NCBI RefSeq assembly: GCF_007830265.1
Contig: NZ_VLKE01000001.1
Location: 2,480,001 to 2,544,000 of the forward strand
Source: Micromonospora olivasterospora
GTDB lineage: Bacteria; Actinomycetota; Actinomycetes; Mycobacteriales; Micromonosporaceae
DNA: 64,000 nt
Reading direction: 5' to 3'
Position numbers and translations under genes: made by a program. Positions 1-9,462 of this stretch are shown in pieces; the stretch's first letter is position 1; each line of letters begins with the position of its first letter. The notes beneath the pieces were generated by a model. That model made no database searches. It saw only the letters and a program-made list of their open reading frames with translations, and was not told where the DNA came from.

Positions 1-580
1 CGGCGTACCCCCAGACGCCGGCCAGCAGTTCCTCGCGCGTGAACACCCGGCCGGGGCGGGCCATCAGGTGGGCGAGCAGGTCGAACTCCGTGGAGGTGAG
101 CTGGACCGGGGCACCGGCCACGGCCACCGTCCGGCGGGTCGGGTCGAGGGTCACCGGGCCGACCACCCGGCTCCGCTCGGCGGTCTCGGGCGCGCCGGCC
201 GCGCGGCGGAGCACGGCGCGGACCCGGGCGACCAACTCGCGCGGGCTGAACGGCTTGGTCACGTAGTCGTCGGCGCCGAGTTCCAGGCCGACGATCCGGT
301 CCACCTCGTCGTCCCGGGCGGTGAGGAAGATGACGGGCGTCCAGTCGCCGGCCGCGCGCAGCCGCCGGCAGATCTCGGTGCCGGCGAGGCCCGGCAGGGC
401 GATGTCGAGCACGCAGGCCACCGGGCGCAGCCGGCGGGCGGCGGCCAGGCCGGCGTCGCCGTCGCGCTCGCGGTGTACGCCGAAGCCGTCCCGGGCCAGG
501 TAGAGCCGGACCAGGTCGGCGATGGCCGGCTCGTCCTCGACGAGGAGGATCAGCCCGCGCCCGGGTGCGTCGACGGTCAC
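1..580 (-). CDS. OmpR-family response regulator (C-terminus cut by window edge)
   Basis: DNA-binding response regulator of a two-component system. From a GTG at 580 the frame gives a receiver domain with the acidic pocket (VEDE, residues 14-17), phospho-acceptor Asp59 in VLDIALPG and conserved Lys109 in VTKPFSPREL. An OmpR-type winged helix begins near residue 140 (QLTSTEFDLL). The gene runs off the left edge at GVWGYA, so the last part of the wing is missing. The start is chosen as GTG because the nearby upstream ATG (in frame GGG CGG TGA) stops at once. Its histidine kinase would be expected beyond the left edge on the same strand. The target genes cannot be read from this fragment. Confidence 0.9.
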   Translation of the reverse strand, partial: MTVDAPGRGLILLVEDEPAIADLVRLYLARDGFGVHRERDGDAGLAAARRLRPVACVLDIALPGLAGTEICRRLRAAGDWTPVIFLTARDDEVDRIVGLELGADDYVTKPFSPRELVARVRAVLRRAAGAPETAERSRVVGPVTLDPTRRTVAVAGAPVQLTSTEFDLLAHLMARPGRVFTREELLAGVWGYA

Positions 581-650
581 CGCCCCATGATTGCCGACCG
601 GCGCCGACGCGGAACGTCGGGCGTGTTCGAATCAGGTAAGGATCGGTGCC

Positions 651-699
651 GGCTCAGTGCATGGTCGGGCTCAGTGCATGATCGCGGGCTCAGTGCACC
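651..699. repeat. Three direct repeats of GGCTCAGTGCA
   Basis: The 11-mer GGCTCAGTGCA occurs at 651, 668 and 687; the first two copies continue identically with TG. Spacing is 17 and 19 bp, close to two helical turns. The third copy covers the stop codon of the gene ending at 690 and the other two fall between that gene and the response regulator. It could be an iterated protein-binding site or a small duplication of the gene end. Confidence 0.6.
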
Positions 700-1199
700 A
701 CGACGGGCCGGGGCGCGCCGGCACGCGGGCCGGCCGACAGGTCCCCGATCGTGGCGACGAGCCGCTCGCGCGGCGTCCGCAGCCGGGTACGGAACGCGTG
801 GTGCAGCAGCGTGTCGAGCTGCCACACCTGCTTCGGGTGCTGGGTGCGGATGAGGAACCGCTCCCGCACCCCGTCGATGGCGGTGGCGGCCAACTCCACC
901 CCGGGCAGCCGGGGGTCGGGGCTCCACGTGACGTCGCTGAGCTCGCGCAACTCGGCGTTGAGGTGCAGGCGCAGCCGGTGCAGCACCCGGGACTGCCGGG
1001 TGACCACGAGCCGCCGGTGGGTGAGCAGCAGCAGGTACTCGCCGACCGGCCGCTCGGGGCGGCTGCACCGGGTGACCAGAACCGTGGCGTCGCCGGAGCC
1101 CACGCACCGGCGGAAGATCGGCATGTGACGGCTGGCGGTCTGCACCGCCAGCCCGGTCTCGGCGGCCGCGGGGAGGAACGTTCGGGAGAAGACGTCCAT
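690..1199 (-). CDS. Conserved-looking unknown protein, 169 aa
   Basis: I do not recognise a named family. The ATG at 1199 is preferred over longer in-frame starts because they would overlap the thiolase gene and add a low-complexity leader; a GGGCAGG stretch lies just before it. The protein is soluble, with no signal or membrane segment. The middle (EYLLLLTHRRLVVTRQSR, then a run of beta-rich segments ending near a WQLDTLLHHAF helix) has the rhythm of a bacterial PH-like domain, which is only an inference. It lies on the same strand as the thiolase upstream (112-nt gap) and the response regulator downstream. Confidence 0.65.
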   Translation of the reverse strand: MDVFSRTFLPAAAETGLAVQTASRHMPIFRRCVGSGDATVLVTRCSRPERPVGEYLLLLTHRRLVVTRQSRVLHRLRLHLNAELRELSDVTWSPDPRLPGVELAATAIDGVRERFLIRTQHPKQVWQLDTLLHHAFRTRLRTPRERLVATIGDLSAGPRAGAPRPVVVH

Positions 1200-1311
1200 G
1201 ACCTGCCCAACGACCGCCGACGGCGACGTGATATGGGTCACCGCCGGGTTGCGGAACTTCCACGCCCTTGAGTCGCACTCCCGGTCCGTTTTGGTGTAAG
1301 GAGAGGCCCGG

Positions 1312-2484
<1,173 letters not shown>

Positions 2485-2513
2485 GTTTACTCCCCGGTAA
2501 CTTGGCTGCCCCG

Positions 2514-2519
2514 ATACTA
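2514..2519 (-). promoter_or_regulatory. Possible -10 box (TAGTAT) for the thiolase gene
   Basis: On the minus strand TAGTAT lies about 30 nt upstream of the thiolase ATG, fitting the actinobacterial TANNNT -10 pattern and leaving a short leader that contains the GGGGAG ribosome site. No good -35 is visible. Confidence 0.35.
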
Positions 2520-2600
2520 CGTCCTACCCGGTCCCCTCGTCCGCCCCGCGTCCGGTCCTGCGGACCCGCGAGGCTCGGGCGGGTCGGGCATGCTTTACCG

Positions 2601-3044
2601 GTGCGAGCAGAGCTGGATCCGGAGTCGTCGGCGGTGCAGTGGCGGGTGCCGCGCGCCCTGCCCGCCCTGAAGCTGGCCGGCGCTGCGGCCCTGGTCGCGC
2701 TCGGGCTGCTCTTCGCCGAGGGCGACCAGGTGCGGCTCGTGCTGGCGGGGCTGGCCGCCGCCGCGCTGGCCGGCTGGGCGCTACGCGACCTGTTGGCGCC
2801 GGTGCGGCTCGCCGTCGATCCGGCGGGGATCACGGTGGTCAGCGGGTTCGCCGGCCGCCGGCGGCTCGACTGGGGCTCGGTCGAGGCGATCACGGTGGAC
2901 CGCCGGCCCCGGCTGGGTCTGACCACCGAGGTCCTGGAGATCGACACGGGCGACTCGCTGCACCTGTTCGGCCGATACGACCTGGATGCCCCGCCGGGCG
3001 AGGTGGCCGAGGCGCTGCGCGCGGCCCGCCCGGGGCCGCGCTGA
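2601..3044 (+). CDS. PH-domain-containing membrane protein, 147 aa
   Basis: Small membrane protein. After a short N-terminus (VRAELDPESSAVQWRVP) come two hydrophobic segments, about residues 21-37 and 41-55. A bacterial PH-like beta domain follows (RLAVDPAGITVVSGF ... RRLDWGSVEAITV), typical of actinobacterial 'PH domain-containing' proteins. The GTG at 2601 is chosen over upstream in-frame starts because the added residues would be low-complexity and would overlap the divergent thiolase promoter region. It converges on the rhomboid gene with 59 nt between stops. Confidence 0.8.
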   Translation: MRAELDPESSAVQWRVPRALPALKLAGAAALVALGLLFAEGDQVRLVLAGLAAAALAGWALRDLLAPVRLAVDPAGITVVSGFAGRRRLDWGSVEAITVDRRPRLGLTTEVLEIDTGDSLHLFGRYDLDAPPGEVAEALRAARPGPR

Positions 3045-3103
3045 CCGGGCCCCACCCGGTCTGGCCGGCGGCGCGGGGCGGATACCCGTCGGGGCTGCGC
3101 CGG

Positions 3104-4015
3104 TCAGCCGACCAGCATCGCCGTGCGGACGAGCGCCAGGCCGAGCAGCGCCACGACCACGACCGCGCCGCCGGCGAGCTGGAACAGCCCGCGCCGGGAC
3201 CTGGGGGCGTACGCCAGCGCGAGGGCCAGCACCCCGCCGGTGACCAGGCCGCCGAGGTGACCCGGGACGGAGATGCCCGGCACGGTCAGGGTGAAGACGA
3301 GGTTGATCACCAGGATCGGCAGGACGGACGAGATGCTCCGCCCCATTCGGCGCTCGATCACGATCAGCGCGGCGAAGAGGCCGAAGATGGCGGTCGACGC
3401 CCCGGCCGTGGTGCCGTTCTCGGGACTGAACAGGTAGGCGGCCACGTTCCCGCCGAGCCCGGCGACCAGGTACAGGGCGAGGAAGCGCAGCGGACCGAGG
3501 TTGGCCTCCAGCGACCGGCCGAGCACCCAGAGCGCCCACATGTTGAGCAGCAGGTGCACCACGCCGTAGTGCAGGAACATCGCGGTGACCAGGCGGTACC
3601 ACTCGCCGTGCGCGATGCCGTGCACGCTGCCGTCCGGGAAGAGGGCCTGGCCGAGCACCGAGCCCCAGTCGGTCAGCGGGGTGCTGCCGCCCATCAGGCC
3701 ACCGAAGCCCGCGCCGCCGGCCGCCGCGTCCCCGCCCCGGTCGGAGGCGATGGAGAGGATCATCAGCAGGACGTTCAGCGCGATGAGGGTCTTGGTGACG
3801 TAGCCGAGGCGGCCGGCCGCACCGCCACCGAAGGCGGTACGCGCCGGCCGCACGCTACGGCGTCCCTCGTTCACGCACTCGGGGCACTGGTGCCCGACGG
3901 AGGCGTCCCGCATGCAGTCCGGGCAGATCGGCCGGTCGCAGCGGGTGCACCGGATGTACGTCTCCCGGCCGGGGTGCCGGTAGCAGGCCGGGGTGGTCGG
4001 CGGGGACTCACTCAC
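3104..4015 (-). CDS. Rhomboid intramembrane serine protease with N-terminal zinc-finger-like domain
   Basis: Membrane protease that cleaves within or near transmembrane segments. Residues 1-50 hold a Cys/His-rich module (CYRHPG...CTRCDRPICPDCM...CPEC) that looks like a small zinc-binding B-box-type finger. The rhomboid core follows, with His154/Asn158 in HLLLNMW, nucleophile Ser207 in GASTAIFG and catalytic His253 in GHLGG. The GTG start gives 303 aa, typical for actinobacterial rhomboids with this extra finger. It lies 64 nt downstream of the cyclophilin gene on the same strand. Its substrate is not evident. Confidence 0.93.
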   Translation of the reverse strand: MSESPPTTPACYRHPGRETYIRCTRCDRPICPDCMRDASVGHQCPECVNEGRRSVRPARTAFGGGAAGRLGYVTKTLIALNVLLMILSIASDRGGDAAAGGAGFGGLMGGSTPLTDWGSVLGQALFPDGSVHGIAHGEWYRLVTAMFLHYGVVHLLLNMWALWVLGRSLEANLGPLRFLALYLVAGLGGNVAAYLFSPENGTTAGASTAIFGLFAALIVIERRMGRSISSVLPILVINLVFTLTVPGISVPGHLGGLVTGGVLALALAYAPRSRRGLFQLAGGAVVVVALLGLALVRTAMLVG

Positions 4016-4079
4016 GGCCGCTGCCTCCCGGTGCCGGCGGGGCGCTCAGTCATGCGAGCAAAGGTACCTCGCGGGCGCG

Positions 4080-4610
4080 TCAGGCCGGGTTGCGCTCGAT
4101 CTCGACGCGCTCGATGACGACGTCCTGCAGCGGACGGTCGCTCGGGCCGGTCGGGGTGTTGGCGATCGAGTCCACCACCTTCGCCGACGCCTCGTCGGCC
4201 ACCTGGCCGAAGATGGTGTGCCGGTTGTTGAGGTGCGGCGTCGGCGCGACCGTGATGAAGAACTGCGAGCCGTTGGTGCCCGGCCCGGCGTTCGCCATGG
4301 CGAGCAGGTACGGCCGGTCGAAGCGCAGGTCCGGGTGGAACTCGTCGGCGAACTTGTAGCCGGGGCCGCCACGGCCGGTGCCGGTCGGGTCGCCCATCTG
4401 GATCATGAAGCCGCTGATCACCCGGTGCGAGATGGTGCCGTCGTAGTACGGCCCCTTGCCCGGCTGACCCGTACGCGGGTCGATGTACTCCTGGTTGCCC
4501 TCGGCCAGGTCCACGAAGTTGCGGACCGTCTTCGGGGCGTGGTTGGGAAAGAGCTCCAGCCTGATCGGGCCAGCGTTGGTGTGCAGTGTGGCGTAGACAG
4601 CCTCGCCCAC
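4080..4610 (-). CDS. Peptidyl-prolyl cis-trans isomerase, cyclophilin type
   Basis: Cytoplasmic cyclophilin, 176 aa, a single domain with no signal peptide. Family hallmarks are FHPDLRFDRPYLLAMANAG, the GTNGSQFFIT strand and HLNNRHTIFGQV. It starts at GTG with AGGAG 5 nt upstream. The two downstream neighbours on this strand are the rhomboid protease and, further on, the thiolase; a functional link is not implied. It is a housekeeping folding enzyme also found next to rhomboid genes in related genomes (family knowledge, not checked). Confidence 0.95.
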   Translation of the reverse strand: MGEAVYATLHTNAGPIRLELFPNHAPKTVRNFVDLAEGNQEYIDPRTGQPGKGPYYDGTISHRVISGFMIQMGDPTGTGRGGPGYKFADEFHPDLRFDRPYLLAMANAGPGTNGSQFFITVAPTPHLNNRHTIFGQVADEASAKVVDSIANTPTGPSDRPLQDVVIERVEIERNPA

Positions 4611-4727
4611 GGGTACTCCTCACTCGTTGGTCAGTTCCATGCGGATCCTCCCATGTGCCCGTTCTGGCAGTGCGGAGGCATCCGAAGGTGGAGGATGACG
4701 GAGGAACAACTCCCAGGAGGTGGGACC

Positions 4728-5576
4728 GTGTTTGGAATCGGGCGGCGCAAGACCCGGGGGCAGTTGGCCAGGGCCGAGCTGAACCTGGGCATCGGTCACC
4801 TGCGGCAGGCGGCAACGTACGCGGCGAAGGGTGCCGGCGCCACGGTCGGCCCGCGGGTCCAGGCGGCCCGGAGCGTCGTCGCGCCGACCGCCGTCATGGT
4901 GCGCGACCGGGCGTCGAACGGCCTCGCGTCGACGGCCGCGGCGCTCGCTCCGCTGGCCCTGGCCGTGCGCAACGCGCAGGCCGAGGCCGCCGGTCGGGCC
5001 ACCGCGGGCAGGAGGGCCGCCGCCGCGAAGCAGGCCGCGGTGACCCGGAAGGCCAAGGCCAGGAACCTCAAGGCCGGGAAGCGGAAGTCGCGGCGGGGCG
5101 GCCGAATGATGACGGGCCTGTTCGCCGCCGGGGCGGTCGCCGGGCTGGCCGGCGCGATGGCGATGCGCCGCCGCCGCGAGCGGCAGGAGTGGACCGAGTA
5201 CGACCCGACCGTCGCGATCGAGCCGGCGCGCGACGAGGTGGACACCCTGGTCGTGCAGACCCCGTCGGCCAACGGCGACAGGCCCGGGGCACCCACCGGG
5301 TCGAGCGGCTCCCCGGCCGCGAGCGGCCCGGCCGGAGGCTCCGCGGCCGCGAGCGGCCCGGACGGCGGCGCCCGGCCGGCCGGTGCCGGCAGCTCGGCGG
5401 TGGCGGGCGGCGACGGTGCCTCCACCACGAAGCCGGGCGGCAAGCCGACCGCGCGGCCGACCGACAAGGTCCCCTCGGTCGCGGAGGGCGCCCGGGACGC
5501 CTCGGGCCGCCCGGCCGACGACCTCGGCAAGGCGCTGGGCAAGCAGGACCAGACCCGGTCCGGCGGCCGGCGCTGA
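4728..5576 (+). CDS. Ala-rich single-span membrane protein of unknown function
   Basis: 282 aa. The start is the GTG at 4728 because AGGAGG lies 7 nt upstream; an ATG at 4695 has no comparable site. The N-terminal half is a basic, alanine-rich helix (LARAELNLGIGHLRQAATYA onward) ending in an Arg/Lys-rich stretch. One transmembrane segment follows (MMTGLFAAGAVAGLAGAMAM, about residues 125-145), then a disordered Gly/Ser/Pro/Ala-rich tail. No catalytic motif is seen. It converges on corA across a strong hairpin. Confidence 0.75.
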   Translation: MFGIGRRKTRGQLARAELNLGIGHLRQAATYAAKGAGATVGPRVQAARSVVAPTAVMVRDRASNGLASTAAALAPLALAVRNAQAEAAGRATAGRRAAAAKQAAVTRKAKARNLKAGKRKSRRGGRMMTGLFAAGAVAGLAGAMAMRRRRERQEWTEYDPTVAIEPARDEVDTLVVQTPSANGDRPGAPTGSSGSPAASGPAGGSAAASGPDGGARPAGAGSSAVAGGDGASTTKPGGKPTARPTDKVPSVAEGARDASGRPADDLGKALGKQDQTRSGGRR

Positions 5577-5614
5577 CCGCCGGAACAGCGCCGGGAGCGC
5601 GGCGACGACCACTA

Positions 5615-5648
5615 CCCGCGGTGGAGAAGGTTCCTTCTCCACCGCGGG
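5615..5648. terminator. Bidirectional hairpin terminator
   Basis: Perfect inverted repeat with 16-bp arms (CCCGCGGTGGAGAAGG and its complement) separated by TT. It sits between the converging Ala-rich membrane protein gene (stop 5576) and corA (stop 5664), so it can serve both. Confidence 0.8.
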
Positions 5649-5663
5649 CGTCGAGCAGGGCCC

Positions 5664-6806
5664 CTACAGCCAGCCGTTGCGGCGGAGCCAGCGGTAGAGG
5701 GTGAGCGAGACGGCCAGCATCAGGGCGAGGACGACCGGATAGCCGTACGTCATCTTCAGCTCGGGCATGTTCTCGAAGTTCATGCCGTAGATGCCGGCGA
5801 TCGCGGTCCAGACCGCGGCGATAGCCGCCCAGGACGCGATCTTGCGCATGTCGTTGTTCTGGTCGACGGTGACCTGCGCCAGCCGCGCCTGGAGGATCGA
5901 GTTGAGCAGGTCGTCGTACGAGTTGACCTGCTCGACGGTGCGGCTGAGGTGGTCCTGCACGTCCCGGAAGTAGCGCCGCACCTCCTCCGGGACCTGCCGG
6001 TTGACCTCGGCGGTGAGAGTCAGCAGCGGCCGTTGCAGCGGCACCACCGCCCGCTTGAACTCGACCAGTTCCCGCTTCATCTGGTAGATCCGCTGGATCC
6101 GACCGCTGCTCTGCCGGTCGAACACGTCGGCCTCCAGCACGTCCAGGTCGTCCTCCAGCCGGTCGGCCACCTCCAGGTAGAGGTCGACGACGCGGTCGGT
6201 GATGGCGTACGCCACCGCCCACGGGCCGTGCGCCAGCAGCTCGTGCCTGGCCTCCAGGTCGGCCCGGACGGGAGAGAGCCGGCAGGCGTCGCCGTGCCGG
6301 ACGCTGATCAGGAAGTGCGGGCCGATGAAGAGCATCACCTGTCCGGTCTCGACGACCTCCGAGTTCTCGGTCAGCTCGGCGTGCTCGCAGTATCGCGCGG
6401 TGCGCAGCACGAGGAAACTGACGTCGCCGAAGCGCTCCAGCTTGGGCCGCTGCTGGGCCTTGACCGCGTCCTCGACGGCCAGTTCGTGCAGGCCGAAGGT
6501 CGCGGCGATCTCGGTCATCTCGGCCAGCTCGGGCTCGTGCAGGCCGAGCCAGACGAATCCGTTCCGGCTGCGGGCGACGGCGAGCGCCTCGGCGTAGTGG
6601 CACTCGCCGGGCTGCCGCCTGCCCTTGACGTAGAGCCCGCAGTCCACGACGGCGCTGCGGCCGGGACCGGCCGGCTCGGGGGTGCGCTGGCTGCCGTCGG
6701 CGTTCAGGATGCGGGTCATGGCCCGGACTGGCGCCCAGGCCCGGGGCTTGATCACCCGCCCCCCGTCCGGCGACGCGTCCCGGCTCCGCTCCACCCGGTC
6801 CGTCAT
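5664..6806 (-). CDS. corA: Magnesium/cobalt transport protein CorA
   Basis: 380-aa inner-membrane divalent cation channel. The long N-terminal cytoplasmic domain (VWLGLHEPE, KLERFGDVSFLVLRTARY, then a long helix with HGPWAVAYAITDRVVD) is followed by two transmembrane helices with the family-defining Gly-Met-Asn loop in IYGMNFENMPEL near residue 341. It ends in a basic tail RWLRRNGWL. The ATG at 6806 follows a run of G's usable as a ribosome site; the longer open frame upstream is low-complexity and is left out. Confidence 0.95.
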   Translation of the reverse strand: MTDRVERSRDASPDGGRVIKPRAWAPVRAMTRILNADGSQRTPEPAGPGRSAVVDCGLYVKGRRQPGECHYAEALAVARSRNGFVWLGLHEPELAEMTEIAATFGLHELAVEDAVKAQQRPKLERFGDVSFLVLRTARYCEHAELTENSEVVETGQVMLFIGPHFLISVRHGDACRLSPVRADLEARHELLAHGPWAVAYAITDRVVDLYLEVADRLEDDLDVLEADVFDRQSSGRIQRIYQMKRELVEFKRAVVPLQRPLLTLTAEVNRQVPEEVRRYFRDVQDHLSRTVEQVNSYDDLLNSILQARLAQVTVDQNNDMRKIASWAAIAAVWTAIAGIYGMNFENMPELKMTYGYPVVLALMLAVSLTLYRWLRRNGWL

Positions 6807-7201
6807 GGCGACCCCCTTCCCGCGCTGCGCGTGGCGGCCCCATGCCGCGCGTTGCAGGGTACGCCCGCCGCGCGCGGCCCTGCCGGCATCGCGCTCGGAC
6901 AGGCCGGGCCGACGGTCGACCGGGCGGTTGGCGCCGCGCGGACCGCGTCGGGCCGGGACCCGTTCGGTCTGCTGGTTGGCGCCGGGCGGGCCGGGCCGCG
7001 TCGGGGGGTGAGGGGGCGACACGGCCCACCCGGCGCCCTTTGGGGGCGGGGGTTGTGCTGAGCGCGCCGCTGGTCACCGGCGGCCGGGGTGGGCACCCGC
7101 ATCGGGGCAGGTCGGCCCGGCGGCCGAGGTGAGTGGCGCTCGCAGCATTGTGGGCCGCCGGCCGGCCGGGCGGGAGCCCTGAGCCGGCCAGCATCGCCAT
7201 T
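6807..7201. other. Gene-free stretch of about 400 bp
   Basis: Between corA and the aminotransferase (both minus strand). It is extremely GC-rich; every open frame through it is low-complexity and resembles neither neighbour. It presumably holds the corA promoter; TACCCT at 6857-6862 on the minus strand is the only -10-like hexamer I noticed. I see no RNA gene or repeat here. Confidence 0.5.
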
Positions 7202-7219
7202 CTGTCGGAAATCCGACAG
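7202..7219 (-). terminator. Hairpin after the aminotransferase gene
   Basis: CTGTCGG-AAAT-CCGACAG, 7-bp arms and a 4-nt loop, begins 5 nt past the aminotransferase stop codon. It is A/T-rich relative to its surroundings and is well placed to end that transcript. Confidence 0.55.
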
Positions 7220-7223
7220 GAAA

Positions 7224-8318
7224 TCAGCCCCGGACGGCTTCCATCGCCTCCGCCAGCCGCCGTACGCCCTCGTCGATCCGGTCAGCCGTGACCGCCGAGA
7301 AGGCCAGCCGGAGCGCGTGCCTGCCGCCGTCGAGGACGAAGTCGCTGCCCTTGACGACCGCGACGCCCCGCTCGGCGGCGGCCGGGGTGAGCCGGTCGAC
7401 ATCCACGTCCTCCGGCAGCTCCACCCAGAGGAAGTAGCCGCCGTCCGGCTCCACGAACCGCGCCTGCGGGATGTGCCGGCGCAGCGACTCGGCGAGCACC
7501 CGGGCCCGCTCGCCCAGCGCCGTGCTGACCGTCTCGATCGAGCGGGCGATGTCGCCGGAGACGCAGAACTGGTGCACGATCGCCTCGGAGACCATGCCCG
7601 GGGAGATGTAGAGGCTCGTGGCCTTCCTCGCGATCTCGGCGATCAGGTCCGCCGGCCCGACCAGGTAGCCGACCCGCACGCCGGGGCAGACCGTCTTGGT
7701 GAAGCTGGAGGCGTGCACCACGAGGCCACGGGTGTCCAGCGAGAGCATCGACGGCAGCGGCTCGCCCCGGAACCGGATGTCGGCGTACGGGTCGTCCTCG
7801 AAGATCGTGAAGTCGTACTCGGCGGCCAGGTCGAGCAGCTCCCGCCGCTTCTCCAGCGACAGGGTGACCCCGGCCGGGTTCTGGTAGTTCGGGATGACGT
7901 GCGCGAGCCGGGGCCGGACCCCAGACTCCAGCAGCTTGCGCAGCTCGGCGGTGTCGAGGCCGTCGGGTTGGATCGACACGCCGTGGATCTCGCCGCCCAT
8001 CCGCTGCAGGTTCAGCAGGGTCCGGTCGTACGTCGGGCGCTCGACCACGACCGCGTCGCCGGGGCGTACGAGGTGGTCGAAGAGGAATGCGTCGGCCTGG
8101 AGCGAACCGTTGGTGACCAGCACCTGGGCGGGCTCGACGCCGTGCTTCTCGGCGATCCACCTCCGCAGGGGCGGGTATCCGACGGAGGTGCCGTACGCCG
8201 TGATCCCGGCGGGGTCGGCGTCGAAGGCGCGGACGGCGGCGGCCTTGAGCCCCTCGATATCCACGATGTCCAGCGAGGGAGCCCCACGGGCGAACGAGAT
8301 CAGCTGCTCGGCGGTCAT
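7224..8318 (-). CDS. PLP-dependent aminotransferase, class I/II (MocR/LysN-like, without HTH)
   Basis: 364-aa fold-type I aminotransferase. The start is the ATG at 8318 (MTAEQLISFARGAPS), which matches the N-terminus of stand-alone members; the longer open frame would run into the divergent cysQ gene. Active-site features are PNYQNPAG (Asn147), EDDPYAD (Asp176, Tyr178), PLP-binding Lys208 in SSFTKTVCPG and Arg215 nearby. Members include 2-aminoadipate, valine-pyruvate and aromatic transaminases, so the substrate is open. It is divergent from cysQ across 203 nt. Confidence 0.9.
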   Translation of the reverse strand: MTAEQLISFARGAPSLDIVDIEGLKAAAVRAFDADPAGITAYGTSVGYPPLRRWIAEKHGVEPAQVLVTNGSLQADAFLFDHLVRPGDAVVVERPTYDRTLLNLQRMGGEIHGVSIQPDGLDTAELRKLLESGVRPRLAHVIPNYQNPAGVTLSLEKRRELLDLAAEYDFTIFEDDPYADIRFRGEPLPSMLSLDTRGLVVHASSFTKTVCPGVRVGYLVGPADLIAEIARKATSLYISPGMVSEAIVHQFCVSGDIARSIETVSTALGERARVLAESLRRHIPQARFVEPDGGYFLWVELPEDVDVDRLTPAAAERGVAVVKGSDFVLDGGRHALRLAFSAVTADRIDEGVRRLAEAMEAVRG

Positions 8319-8521
8319 GCGGACGAGCCTAGGGCCTGGCCGGGGCGGTCCGGCCGGCATACACGCCAAGTTCAACATGCGGGCAGCCGATCGGCGGGGG
8401 TCGGCGGCGGCGCAGCTGAACGGCGCTTCCGTTTGTCGGCAATCGGACCGGTGTCTGGCCATGTCCCGACAGCCCCCGAAGGATGGAGCGCTGGTGACGC
8501 CGAAGAAGTGATGAGGTTCAC

Positions 8522-9340
8522 GTGATCGAGGACGGGACGGGCCGCCGCGACGACCAGGCATTCGCCGAGTGGCTGGCCGGGCGTGCCGGCGCCGCGCTGA
8601 CGGCGCTGCGCGAGACGCAGGGCTTCGCCGACCCGGCGGCGCTCAAGGACGCCGGCGACAAGGTCTCCCACGACCTGATGACGACGGCGCTGGCCCGCTG
8701 GCGGCCGGCCGACGCGGTGCTCTCCGAGGAGCAGGCGGACAGCCGGCGGGCCTGGGCCGGCGGAAACAGGCCGGCCCGGCTCGACGCGGACCGGGTCTGG
8801 ATCATCGACCCCCTGGACGGCACCCGGGAGTTCTCCGAGTCCGGCCGCACCGACTGGGCGGTGCACGTGGCGCTCTGGCAGCGCTCCGCCGCGCCGGACG
8901 GTGCGCTGGTCGCCGGCGCGGTCGGCATGCCGGCCCGGACCACCCAGCACGGCGAGCCGCTGGTCCTCGGCACCCGGGAGCCCGCCGCGCCCCCGGTCGA
9001 CGGGCCGCTGCGGATCGCGGTCAGCCGCACCCGCCCGCCCGCGTTCGTCAGCGAGCTGGTCGCCGGGATCGGCGCCCGGGCGGTGCCGATGGGCTCGGCC
9101 GGAGTGAAGGTCTGCGCGGTGGTGACGGGCGAGGTCGACGCGTACGTGCACGCCGGGGGCCAGTACGAGTGGGACTCGGCCGCCCCGGTCGCGGTCGCCC
9201 TCGGCACCGGCATGCACGCCTCCCGGATCGACGGCTCGCCGCTGCGCTACAACCGGGACGACCCCCGCCTTCCGGACCTGTTGGTCTGCCGGCCGGAGCA
9301 CGCGGACACCCTACTGGCGGCCATTGACCGCTACCGTTGA
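8522..9340 (+). CDS. cysQ: 3'(2'),5'-bisphosphate nucleotidase CysQ (PAP phosphatase)
   Basis: 272-aa Mg2+-dependent phosphatase of the inositol-monophosphatase fold. It hydrolyses 3'-phosphoadenosine-5'-phosphate (PAP), the product left by PAPS-dependent sulfotransferases. Metal-site motifs are SEE (68-70), DPLDGT (96-101) and WDSAAP (Asp220). The GTG at 8522 is used; it keeps the family N-terminus. Three sulfotransferase genes follow within 14 kb, so placement at the head of the glycopolymer region makes functional sense (inference). Confidence 0.9.
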   Translation: MIEDGTGRRDDQAFAEWLAGRAGAALTALRETQGFADPAALKDAGDKVSHDLMTTALARWRPADAVLSEEQADSRRAWAGGNRPARLDADRVWIIDPLDGTREFSESGRTDWAVHVALWQRSAAPDGALVAGAVGMPARTTQHGEPLVLGTREPAAPPVDGPLRIAVSRTRPPAFVSELVAGIGARAVPMGSAGVKVCAVVTGEVDAYVHAGGQYEWDSAAPVAVALGTGMHASRIDGSPLRYNRDDPRLPDLLVCRPEHADTLLAAIDRYR

Positions 9341-9462
9341 CCCGCCGGTCCGGCGCCGCCGCCGCGCTGGCGCACCACGGCCGATGATCGGTCGTTGCAG
9401 TAGCAGAGCCCACCGGGTCGGTCCGACCGGCGGGCCTGACGCCGCCCGAGCCGAGGAGTGTC

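Noticed and set aside
8517..8526. Second parS site at TTCACGTGAT near the cysQ start
   Set aside because: Only the central TCACGTGA core matches; the outer positions do not fit the 16-bp consensus.
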